The notes under the pieces were generated by a model that was given only the letters and a program-made list of their open reading frames with translations, was not told the origin of the DNA and did not search any database. Positions 1 through 5,263 of a stretch of DNA of 5,263 nt are shown one piece after another. Source of the DNA: Methylophilaceae bacterium UBA6140 (GTDB lineage Bacteria > Pseudomonadota > Gammaproteobacteria > Burkholderiales > Methylophilaceae); contig DIVE01000021.1 of NCBI GenBank assembly GCA_002423265.1, forward strand, positions 1 through 5,263, in the 5' to 3' direction. A program made the position numbers and the translations under genes. The first letter of the stretch is position 1. Every line of letters starts with the position of its first letter.

Positions 1-1127
1 TGGTGGAGCCGACCGAGCTGTTCGCGCGCACGATTGGCGAGGTTACCGACATCGTCGAGAAGGAGATGTATTCCTTCGAGGACGCGCTCAATGGCGAGCA
101 CCTGACGCTGCGTCCGGAAGGCACGGCATCCTGCGTGCGCGCGGCGATCCAGCACAACCTGGTCGCCTCCGGAGGGCCGCAGCGGCTGTACTACTATGGG
201 CCGATGTTCCGTCACGAGCGTCCGCAGAAGGGCCGCTACCGCCAGTTCCACCAGATCGGTGTCGAGGCGCTGGGCTTTGCCGGACCGGATGCCGACGCCG
301 AACTGATCCTGATGTGCGCCCGGTTGTGGGAAGACCTCGGGCTGGAGGACGTCGCGCTCGAGATCAACTCGCTGGGGGCCGCGGAAGAGCGGGCCCAGCA
401 TCGTGCCGCGCTGATCGTCTACCTCGAGCAGCACCACGACAAGCTCGACGAGGACGCCAGGCGCCGCTTGTACACCAACCCGTTGCGTATCCTCGACACC
501 AAGAACCCTGAGCTGCATGCCATTGTCGAAGCAGCGCCCAGGCTCGCGGACTATCTCGGCGAGGCGTCGAAGGCGCACTTCGATGCAGTGCAGGTCTTCC
601 TCAAGGATGCCGGCATCCCGTACCGCATCAACCACCGCCTGGTACGCGGCCTCGACTATTACAACCGCACCGTGTTCGAGTGGGTGACCAGCAAACTTGG
701 CAGTCAGGGCACAATAGCCGGCGGCGGACGCTATGACACACTGGTCGAGCGGCTGGGAGGGGAGGCCATGCCGGCCTGTGGTTTCGGTATCGGGCTTGAG
801 CGCGTGTTTTTGTTGATGCAGGAATACGCCATCGAGGCGAAACAAAGCCCCGATGTCTATCTGGTCAATGTCGGCGATGCGGCGGAAAAGAAAGCGCTGA
901 GTCTGGCAGAACAGTTGCGCAACGCCGGATTGACTGTCGTCCAGCATTGCGGCGGCGGCAGTTTCAAATCGCAAATGAAAAAAGCCGACCGCTCGGCCGC
1001 GAGATATGCCCTGATTCTGGGTGATGACGAAGTGGCGGCGAATCAGGTGACCCTGAAGCCCATGCTGGAAGCGGGCGAACAACAAAGACTGTCCATCGAA
1101 CAAGCGATCGGGAAACTGAAAACATGA
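1..1127 (+). CDS. hisS: Histidyl-tRNA synthetase, 5'-truncated by the window edge
   Basis: HisRS joins histidine to tRNA-His in the cytoplasm, normally as a class II homodimer. The reading frame is open from the left edge (first full codon at base 3) and 374 codons are visible. Compared with the E. coli enzyme of 424 residues, about 45 N-terminal residues, including part of class II motif 1, lie outside the window. Numbering from base 3: motif 2 is FRHE at 69-72, followed by RYRQFHQ at 78-84; the HisRS-specific histidine motif RGLDYYNRT is at 215-223; motif 3 ends in GFGIGLER at 260-267, with its class II arginine at 267. The anticodon-binding domain fills about 284-374 and carries [14 protein letters not shown] at 316-329. 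The GTG at base 3 is an internal valine, not a start. The stop TGA overlaps the next gene's ATG by four bases. Codon usage changes sharply near codon 230 (see findings). Identity is certain; the origin of the 5' part is not. Confidence 0.97.
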   Translation, partial: VEPTELFARTIGEVTDIVEKEMYSFEDALNGEHLTLRPEGTASCVRAAIQHNLVASGGPQRLYYYGPMFRHERPQKGRYRQFHQIGVEALGFAGPDADAELILMCARLWEDLGLEDVALEINSLGAAEERAQHRAALIVYLEQHHDKLDEDARRRLYTNPLRILDTKNPELHAIVEAAPRLADYLGEASKAHFDAVQVFLKDAGIPYRINHRLVRGLDYYNRTVFEWVTSKLGSQGTIAGGGRYDTLVERLGGEAMPACGFGIGLERVFLLMQEYAIEAKQSPDVYLVNVGDAAEKKALSLAEQLRNAGLTVVQHCGGGSFKSQMKKADRSAARYALILGDDEVAANQVTLKPMLEAGEQQRLSIEQAIGKLKT

Positions 1128-1960
1128 CTGAACTGCTCAGGATTGAAGGATTGACGGTGACACCTGCCAATGCGCCAGAGAAGTTATTGGTCAACAACGT
1201 CTCTTTCACTCTTGAGGCCGGAAAAACCACTTGTGTGGTTGGTGAATCCGGCAGCGGAAAAAGCCTGACCGCGCTCTCGGTCATGGGGCTGTTGTCCAGT
1301 CAGCTCAAGCTCGCGCAAGGCCGTGTCATCTTTCAGGGGCAGGATCTGACCGGACTAGGCAACGAGGCAATGCGCCAGATTCGCGGTCAACGCATCGGCA
1401 TGATCTTCCAGGAACCGATGACTTCGCTCAATCCCGTGTTGACTGTGGGCAAGCAGATCGGCGAAACGCTGATTGTCCATCAGGGATTGAAAGGGCAGGC
1501 GCTGAAAGCCAAGGTTGCGGCATTGCTGGAACAGGTCGGCATACCTGCCGGCAGGGCCAATAGTTATCCGGATGAACTCTCTGGCGGTCAGCGGCAGCGC
1601 GTGATGATTGCGATGAGTATTGCCTGTGAGCCGGCCATGTTGATCGCCGATGAACCGACGACAGCGCTGGATGTGACAGTGCAGGCGCAGATACTGAAGT
1701 TGCTCGATGAATTGAAGACGCGCATGAACATGGCGATGCTGTTCATCACGCACGATTTCGGCGTGGTGGCGGATATTGCCGATGATGTCGTCGTCATGTT
1801 CCGCGGCGAGATCGTCGAGTCCGGCCCGGTTGCCAGTGTGCTGCAGCATCCACAACATCCCTACACCAGGGCATTGCTCGATTGCGTGCCTGATGCCGAC
1901 GGCAAAAAACCCTTGAAACCGATTGATTATGCCTGGCTGAACGAGGGTGTGGCAGCATGA
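1124..1960 (+). CDS. Peptide/nickel-type ABC transporter ATPase, like the first half of YejF/GsiA
   Basis: This is a cytoplasmic ATP-hydrolysing subunit of an ABC importer of the Opp/Dpp/Yej (oligopeptide, dipeptide, nickel, microcin C) class. All ATPase motifs are intact in the 278 residues: Walker A GESGSGKS at 40-47, Q-loop FQEP with Q96, signature LSGGQ at 152-156, Walker B LIADEP with catalytic E177, D-loop ALD at 181-183, and H-loop H210 in ITHD. The family's HPYTRALL motif is at 245-252. The chain then ends about 25 residues later. OppD/DppD proteins are usually about 325-335 residues, with a cysteine-containing tail that is absent here. The length and the 'THDFGVV' region resemble the N-terminal half of YejF. 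The ATG overlaps the hisS stop as ATGA, so translation is probably coupled; a weak GGGA lies at 1110-1113. The next gene encodes its likely heterodimer partner. The substrate cannot be deduced: no permease or binding protein is visible. Confidence 0.93.
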   Translation: MTELLRIEGLTVTPANAPEKLLVNNVSFTLEAGKTTCVVGESGSGKSLTALSVMGLLSSQLKLAQGRVIFQGQDLTGLGNEAMRQIRGQRIGMIFQEPMTSLNPVLTVGKQIGETLIVHQGLKGQALKAKVAALLEQVGIPAGRANSYPDELSGGQRQRVMIAMSIACEPAMLIADEPTTALDVTVQAQILKLLDELKTRMNMAMLFITHDFGVVADIADDVVVMFRGEIVESGPVASVLQHPQHPYTRALLDCVPDADGKKPLKPIDYAWLNEGVAA

Positions 1961-2760
1961 GCGACGTCATTCTGAGCGGGAGAAATCTCAGCAAATTTTA
2001 CAAGCAGCGCAGTGGCAAGCTGGGTCTCGGTACCACGCTGGTCAAGGCTCTGGACGATGTCAGCGTTGATTTGCGCGAGGGTACGACACTAGCCGTCGTC
2101 GGTGAGTCCGGCAGCGGAAAATCCACCCTCGCACGTTGTCTGTTACAATTGCTGCCCCTGGACGGCGGCGAAGTGATTTTTCAGGGCGAGAACCTGGCCG
2201 CTTTGTCCGGCGCAGCCCTGCGAGCACAGCGCCGTTATCTGCAGATGGTGTTTCAGGATCCTTTTGCCTCGCTTAACCCGCGTATGCGTATTGGCGAGAT
2301 CGTTGGCGAGGGTCTGCTGATTCATCAGCTGGGCGACGCCGAGGAGAGGCGGGAGAGAGTTCTCCGGATGCTGAAGCGCGTCGGTCTCGTCGAGACCGAT
2401 ATGACAAAGTATCCGCACGAGTTTTCCGGCGGTCAGCGTCAGCGCATCGGCATTGCCCGCGCGCTCGTGCTGGAGCCGAAAGTAGTGGTCTGCGATGAGC
2501 CCGTGTCGGCGCTCGATGTGTCGATTCAGGCGCAGATACTGCTGCTGTTGAAGGAGCTGCAGCGGGAGATGGCCTTGAGTTATCTCTTTATCAGCCACGA
2601 TCTGCGCGTGGTGCGCCACATTGCCGATGAAGTGGCAGTGATGCACTGCGGCAAGCTGATCGAGCAGGGCGACGTTGAGCGTATCTATGATGCGCCCGGC
2701 GAGGAATACACCCGTAATTTATTGCAATCCATACCCGGCCGCAGAGCATTGGCCGCGTAA
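1957..2760 (+). CDS. Peptide/nickel-type ABC transporter ATPase, like the second half of YejF/GsiA
   Basis: This is the second ATPase of the pair, 267 residues, expected to dimerise with the upstream product and power an importer of the Opp/Dpp/Yej class. Motifs are intact: Walker A GESGSGKS at 49-56, Q-loop FQDP with Q100, signature FSGGQ at 156-160, Walker B VVVCDEP with catalytic E181, D-loop ALD at 185-187, and H-loop H214 in ISHD. FSGGQ, YLFISHDLRVV and the ending EEYTRNLLQ closely resemble the C-terminal half of E. coli YejF (QEYTRQLL), which also ends soon after this motif. DppF/OppF proteins carry a longer tail. A spacer of about 25 residues precedes the first domain strand (KQRSGKLGLG), as in DppF-like chains. 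The ATG overlaps the previous stop as ATGA, with a GAGG ten bases upstream at 1943-1946. With both H-loops and both catalytic glutamates present, two working ATP sites are expected. A perfect hairpin lies inside at 2381-2399. Confidence 0.93.
   Translation: MSDVILSGRNLSKFYKQRSGKLGLGTTLVKALDDVSVDLREGTTLAVVGESGSGKSTLARCLLQLLPLDGGEVIFQGENLAALSGAALRAQRRYLQMVFQDPFASLNPRMRIGEIVGEGLLIHQLGDAEERRERVLRMLKRVGLVETDMTKYPHEFSGGQRQRIGIARALVLEPKVVVCDEPVSALDVSIQAQILLLLKELQREMALSYLFISHDLRVVRHIADEVAVMHCGKLIEQGDVERIYDAPGEEYTRNLLQSIPGRRALAA
2381..2399 (+). repeat. Perfect 8-bp inverted repeat, intragenic hairpin
   Basis: TCGGTCTC at 2381-2388 is the exact reverse complement of GAGACCGA at 2392-2399, leaving a three-base GTC loop. 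It lies inside the second ATPase gene, between the Q-loop and signature codons (encoding VGLVETD). A weaker five-base stem, GGAGA/TCTCC, lies just upstream at 2352-2365. No T-run follows, so this is not an intrinsic terminator. The structure is directly visible; any function is speculative. Confidence 0.6.
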
Positions 2761-2770
2761 TACTCAGTTT

Positions 2771-2777
2771 TAGGAAA
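2771..2777 (+). promoter_or_regulatory. Ribosome-binding site of yfgM
   Basis: TAGGAAA holds a Shine-Dalgarno core AGGA at 2772-2775, seven bases before the ATG at 2783. It is the best-placed ribosome-binding site in the window. It sits in the only gap (22 bases) of any size, so yfgM can probably start independently of the ATPase genes. I see no convincing -10/-35 pair in or just before this gap. Confidence 0.7.
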
Positions 2778-2782
2778 CCAGT

Positions 2783-3409
2783 ATGGCACTTGATTTGGAA
2801 GAGCAGGACCAGATAGACGCACTCAAGACCTGGTGGAAAACCAACGGCAACAAGGTGCTGATCATTGCCGGCCTGATCATTGCCGGTATCGTCGGCTATC
2901 AGGGCTGGCAGCAATACCGGGCGCAGCAGTCTGCCGAAGCCTCGGCCAGATTCATGGAGCTGGGCGACACCAGCCCGGGTGACGTGAAGACGATACAGAC
3001 GATTTCCGGTGAGATCATCGAGAAATATCCCTCCACACCGTATGCCGCACGCGCGGCACTGCTGGCTGCCAAAGCCAATTACTCGGCAGGAGATGTCGAT
3101 AGTGCCGTCAGCCAGACCGAATGGGCGTACAAGAATGCCACCGAAGAATCGGTCAAGAGCCTCGCACAACTGCAACTCGCGGCGCTCAAGTTCGAACAGA
3201 AGAAATACGACGAAGCGCTGAAGCTGGTCAATGATAAACACGAAGCGAGTTTTGATGCCTTGTTTGCCGACCTCAAGGGTGACATTCTGGTGGCAAAAGG
3301 CAACAAGACAGAAGCCAAGGTTGCTTATGAAGATGCGGTCAAGAAATTCGAGTTCGGCAGTCGCTATGCACGCTACACCCAGCACAAGCTGGAAGCGTTG
3401 GGGGAGTAA
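2783..3409 (+). CDS. yfgM: YfgM-family membrane-anchored TPR protein, SecYEG-associated
   Basis: YfgM is a bitopic inner-membrane protein with a large periplasmic TPR-like domain (TPR_21 type). In E. coli it binds the SecYEG translocon with PpiD and helps client proteins passing to periplasmic chaperones. The 208 residues here match the roughly 206 of E. coli. A charged cytoplasmic N terminus (LEEQDQIDALKTWWK) leads into one hydrophobic helix at about 24-40 and then GWQQYRAQQ, a typical YfgM boundary. The rest is alanine-rich paired helices, including YAARAALLAAKANYSAGD at 87-104, QLAALKFEQKKYDEAL at 131-146 and LKGDILVAKGNKTEAKVAYEDA at 164-185. The transmembrane helix contains a duplicated five-residue unit, LIIAG-LIIAG. 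The position immediately before bamB is the standard arrangement and supports the call. The ATG at 2783 is chosen because of the AGGA seven bases upstream. Confidence 0.93.
   Translation: MALDLEEQDQIDALKTWWKTNGNKVLIIAGLIIAGIVGYQGWQQYRAQQSAEASARFMELGDTSPGDVKTIQTISGEIIEKYPSTPYAARAALLAAKANYSAGDVDSAVSQTEWAYKNATEESVKSLAQLQLAALKFEQKKYDEALKLVNDKHEASFDALFADLKGDILVAKGNKTEAKVAYEDAVKKFEFGSRYARYTQHKLEALGE
2858..2887 (+). repeat. 15-bp tandem duplication in the yfgM transmembrane codons
   Basis: CTGATCATTGCCGG occurs at 2858-2871 and again, unchanged, at 2873-2886. The fifteenth base is C in the first copy and T in the second. The period of 15 keeps the frame and encodes LIIAG twice (residues 26-30 and 31-35) in the membrane helix. 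Because the third-position choices are identical too, a recent replication-slippage duplication explains it better than protein-level convergence. Confidence 0.85.
3400..3406 (+). promoter_or_regulatory. Probable ribosome-binding site of bamB, inside the yfgM end
   Basis: GGGGGAG ends only three bases before the GTG at 3410, with the yfgM stop TAA filling the gap. That spacing is shorter than usual, so bamB translation may rely on ribosomes that have just finished yfgM. The site supports GTG as the start: no in-frame ATG occurs before the lipobox region, and a start there would remove the signal peptide. Confidence 0.5.
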
Positions 3410-4585
3410 GTGAGCAGCTTGACCAGGTCGTGCGGTATTCTGCTGGTCAGCCTGTTGATGGCTGGCTGTGCCTCATTGACGGATCTCAAGCGAGATGTGT
3501 CCGAGCGCATGTTCGGCCGCGATGAGCTTAATCCGCCAGCCGAGCTGGTCGAATTCACGCCGACCGCAACGCCGAAAATACTCTGGAGCCACCGTCTCGG
3601 TGCTGCCGCCAATTTCGATTTTTCTCCCGCAGTCGATAATGGCTACGTCTATGCCGCCAGTGCAAACGGCGAGCTGATCAAGGTCAATGCGGCCAGTGGC
3701 AAGGAAGAGTGGCGCATCCGCTCCGATGAACGATATTCAGCGGGCGTCGGCACCGGTTTTAATCTGGTGCTGGCCGGTACTGCCACCGGGCATGTGCTGG
3801 CCTATGATCAACAATCCAGGCTGTTGTGGAAATCCAAGGTCAGCAGTGAAGTGCTGAGCGTTCCGCGCGTCCATGACGATGTCGTTGTCGTACGTGCGGG
3901 TGATGGACGCATTTTTGGTCTGAACGTCATTGACGGTTCACGCAAATGGGTGTTTGAGCGCTCGACGCCGGCACTGACCTTGCGTAGTAGCGCCGGCATT
4001 GTGATTGCCGACGGGGTTGTCTATGCAGGCTACGCCGGCGGCAAGCTGGTGGCGGTGCGCGCAACCGACGGTACCAGTCTGTGGGAGGCGACCGTCGCTC
4101 AGCCCAAGGGTACGACCGAGATCGAACGTATTGCCGATATCACCAGTCTGCCGGTAGTCGATGGCCCTGCGGTTTTTGCTGTGGCCTACCAGGGCAAGGT
4201 GGCGGCGGTTGACCGTGCATCGGGCCGTGTCGGCTGGAGCCGTGATATTTCGAGTTACACCGGCATCAACGGCGAAGCTTCCCGTCTTTATCTGACGCAT
4301 GCGCAAGGCGCAGTCTATTCGCTGGAATATGCAAGCGGCAAGACCTTCTGGCGTCAGGGCGATCTGCGCTATCGTCAGCTTTCTGCGCCGCTGCCGATGG
4401 GCGATCTGATTGCAGTCGGCGATGTGCAGGGTTATCTGCATTTTCTGCAGCGCGATGACGGCGCTTTTGCCGCCCGCATCAAGACCGACGATAGTGCCAT
4501 CATGCCGCAGATGACCGAGCTCGACAGCGGTGTCCTGCTGGCACAAACACGTAACGGCGGTCTGTTCGCCGTTTCAACCAGGTAA
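3410..4585 (+). CDS. bamB: Outer-membrane protein assembly lipoprotein BamB
   Basis: BamB is a periplasmic-facing outer-membrane lipoprotein of the BAM complex; it binds POTRA domains of BamA and aids insertion of beta-barrel proteins. The 391 residues match the family length (392 in E. coli). A lipoprotein signal ([10 protein letters not shown]) places the lipidated cysteine at 20. Met at -3 is a tolerated lipobox variant, and Ala at +2 predicts outer-membrane sorting. Eight PQQ/WD40-like blade strands can be followed: [14 protein letters not shown] (80), [14 protein letters not shown] (120), [13 protein letters not shown] (160), [13 protein letters not shown] (204), [14 protein letters not shown] (255), [14 protein letters not shown] (293), [14 protein letters not shown] (333) and [14 protein letters not shown] (375). 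This fits an eight-bladed propeller. The BamA-contact loop ALTLR at 188-192 matches E. coli SLSLR. In the second contact loop, ADIT at 242-245 keeps one of the two E. coli aspartates. The GTG start directly abuts the yfgM stop. Confidence 0.95.
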   Translation: MSSLTRSCGILLVSLLMAGCASLTDLKRDVSERMFGRDELNPPAELVEFTPTATPKILWSHRLGAAANFDFSPAVDNGYVYAASANGELIKVNAASGKEEWRIRSDERYSAGVGTGFNLVLAGTATGHVLAYDQQSRLLWKSKVSSEVLSVPRVHDDVVVVRAGDGRIFGLNVIDGSRKWVFERSTPALTLRSSAGIVIADGVVYAGYAGGKLVAVRATDGTSLWEATVAQPKGTTEIERIADITSLPVVDGPAVFAVAYQGKVAAVDRASGRVGWSRDISSYTGINGEASRLYLTHAQGAVYSLEYASGKTFWRQGDLRYRQLSAPLPMGDLIAVGDVQGYLHFLQRDDGAFAARIKTDDSAIMPQMTELDSGVLLAQTRNGGLFAVSTR

Positions 4586-4596
4586 ATACTCCTCTC

Positions 4597-5263
4597 ATGC
4601 TTCCGACCATCGTATTGGTAGGCCGACCGAATGTCGGCAAATCTACCTTGTTCAATCGCATGACCCGCAGCAGGGATGCGCTTGTTGCCGATCTCCCGGG
4701 CCTTACCCGTGACCGTCACTATGGCCGTGGCGTTGGCGCCAGCATGCCTTATCTGGTGGTGGATACGGGCGGATTTGAGCCGCTCGCCGATACCGGTATC
4801 CTGCAGGAGATGGCCAGACAGACCTTGCTGGCGATCGATGAGGCCGATGTCGTGATTTTCATTGTGGATGGCCGCAACGGCCTGGCGCCGCAGGACAAGG
4901 TCATCGCCGACAAACTGCGCAAGAGTCAGCGCCCTGTGCTGCTTGCGGTGAACAAGACCGAAGGCATGCAACGCGCAATCGTGTCCGCAGAGTTCTATGA
5001 ACTCGGTTTGGGCGATCCGCTGGCCATTTCATCCGCGCATGGCGAGGGCGTCAGGGATCTGGTCGAACTGGCGCTGGAGCCCTTTGCAGAGCCGGAAGCA
5101 GAGACTGAAGCGGCTAGAGATGACAGCAAGGTGCCAAAAATTGCCATCGTCGGCCGCCCCAACGTCGGAAAATCTACGCTGGTCAACGCCTTGCTGGGCG
5201 AAGAGCGTGTGATCGCATTCGACCAGCCCGGCACCACACGCGATTCGATCGAGATTGATCTGC
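4597..5263 (+). CDS. der: Ribosome-assembly GTPase Der (EngA), 3'-truncated by the window edge
   Basis: Der is an essential cytoplasmic GTPase with two tandem G domains and a KH-like domain; it acts in 50S subunit maturation. The first 222 codons are present, about half of the usual 440-490. Domain 1: G1 GRPNVGKS at 9-16, G2 threonine T37 in GLTRDR, G3 DTGG at 56-59, G4 NKTE at 119-122, G5 SSAHG at 145-149. An acidic linker ([16 protein letters not shown], 161-176) follows. Domain 2 starts at about 180 with G1 GRPNVGKS at 186-193 and PGTTRD at 211-216, then the window ends. The two P-loop segments are also alike in DNA (4621-4656 and 5152-5187, 28 of 36 bases identical). The ATG lies 11 bases after the bamB stop; the intervening ATACTCCTCTC has no Shine-Dalgarno sequence, and the nearest AGG is 14 bases away at 4580-4582. 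This start gives the standard Der N terminus. G4 has Glu in place of the usual Asp. Confidence 0.96.
   Translation, partial: MLPTIVLVGRPNVGKSTLFNRMTRSRDALVADLPGLTRDRHYGRGVGASMPYLVVDTGGFEPLADTGILQEMARQTLLAIDEADVVIFIVDGRNGLAPQDKVIADKLRKSQRPVLLAVNKTEGMQRAIVSAEFYELGLGDPLAISSAHGEGVRDLVELALEPFAEPEAETEAARDDSKVPKIAIVGRPNVGKSTLVNALLGEERVIAFDQPGTTRDSIEIDL

Noticed and set aside
3..5. GTG at the left edge as a hisS start codon
   Set aside because: It aligns with an internal valine (the VEPTELF segment, about residue 46 in E. coli HisRS); the frame is open to the window edge and the N-terminal part of motif 1 is missing.
697..715. TTGGCA followed by CACAAT as an internal promoter near the hisS composition switch
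   Set aside because: The spacer is only about 7 bases, and the bases encode conserved HisRS residues (LGSQGT).
964..1284. Antisense open frame of 106 codons across the hisS/ATPase junction
   Set aside because: No family resemblance, and it lies opposite the HisRS anticodon-binding domain and the Walker A codons.
1544..1555. 12-bp palindrome CCTGCCGGCAGG in the first ATPase gene
   Set aside because: Short, within coding sequence, with no loop or T-run and no second copy in the window; consistent with chance.
2144..2149. TACAAT as a -10 promoter box in the second ATPase gene
   Set aside because: No -35 element at 16-18 bases upstream, and it falls in conserved codons just after Walker A.
1241..2535. 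DNA identities between the two ATPase genes (for example CAGGCGCAGATACTG in both)
   Set aside because: These fall in the Walker A, signature and D-loop regions, where ABC ATPases are conserved; overall divergence shows old paralogues, not a recent duplication.
1355..2646. Two antisense open frames of 167 codons each, at 1355-1858 and 2143-2646, with similar predicted sequences
   Set aside because: They lie opposite the same region of the two paralogous ATPase genes. Their likeness follows from the paralogy of the sense strand; the proteins are His/Gln-rich with no domain and no ribosome-binding site.
2591..3385. Antisense open frame of 264 codons opposite the second ATPase end and yfgM
   Set aside because: It crosses two well-supported sense genes and their gap and has no recognisable domain. 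It fits a chance open frame opposite codon-biased coding DNA.
3938..4971. Antisense open frames at 3938-4546 and 4432-4971 opposite bamB and der
   Set aside because: They overlap each other and cover conserved sense genes; their composition is typical of reverse-strand shadows.
1..5263. Search for a defence system, mobile element, CRISPR array, RNA gene or riboswitch
   Set aside because: The window is almost wholly occupied by six coding regions with gaps of 22 bases or less. No spaced repeats, terminal inverted repeats, integrase or transposase motifs, or tRNA-like folds were seen.

Overview
The window looks like a stretch of a proteobacterial, most likely betaproteobacterial, chromosome. 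The evidence is the gene order hisS - yfgM - bamB - der on one strand, and protein-level resemblance (from memory, no search run) of HisRS, BamB and the first Der G domain to betaproteobacterial versions. Base composition is about 55-58% G+C over most of the window, judged from hand-counted samples. No genus can be named from this.

Layout, all on the + strand and almost without gaps: (1) the 3' part of hisS, entering from the left edge (1-1127); (2) two ABC-transporter ATPase genes, 1124-1960 and 1957-2760, each overlapping its upstream neighbour by four bases (ATGA); (3) yfgM, 2783-3409, after a 22-base gap with a clear ribosome-binding site; (4) bamB, 3410-4585, whose GTG start directly follows the yfgM stop; (5) the 5' part of der, from 4597, running off the right edge. 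No intergenic stretch exceeds 22 bases. I see no internal terminator, tRNA, rRNA, mobile element or CRISPR array. The whole block reads as one operon, or the middle of one.

The housekeeping genes serve translation and the cell envelope: histidyl-tRNA charging (HisS), a membrane-anchored TPR protein at the Sec translocon (YfgM), an outer-membrane assembly lipoprotein (BamB) and a 50S ribosome-assembly GTPase (Der). The usual hisS-yfgM junction is interrupted by the two ATPases. Together they look like a YejF/GsiA-type double ATPase split into two polypeptides. No permease or substrate-binding gene accompanies them, so the substrate and partners cannot be read from this window.

Two points deserve a second look. 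First, hisS changes codon usage abruptly near base 690, from a GC-rich style to the style of the rest of the window; this suggests a recombinant gene or a chimeric assembly. Second, the split ATPase pair has no partners in sight and is translationally coupled to hisS. Smaller points are a 15-base tandem duplication in the yfgM transmembrane helix, a strong intragenic hairpin in the second ATPase gene, and variant residues in BamB and Der. I found no convincing evidence of an undescribed system; this is mostly an ordinary core-genome operon with an unusual insertion.
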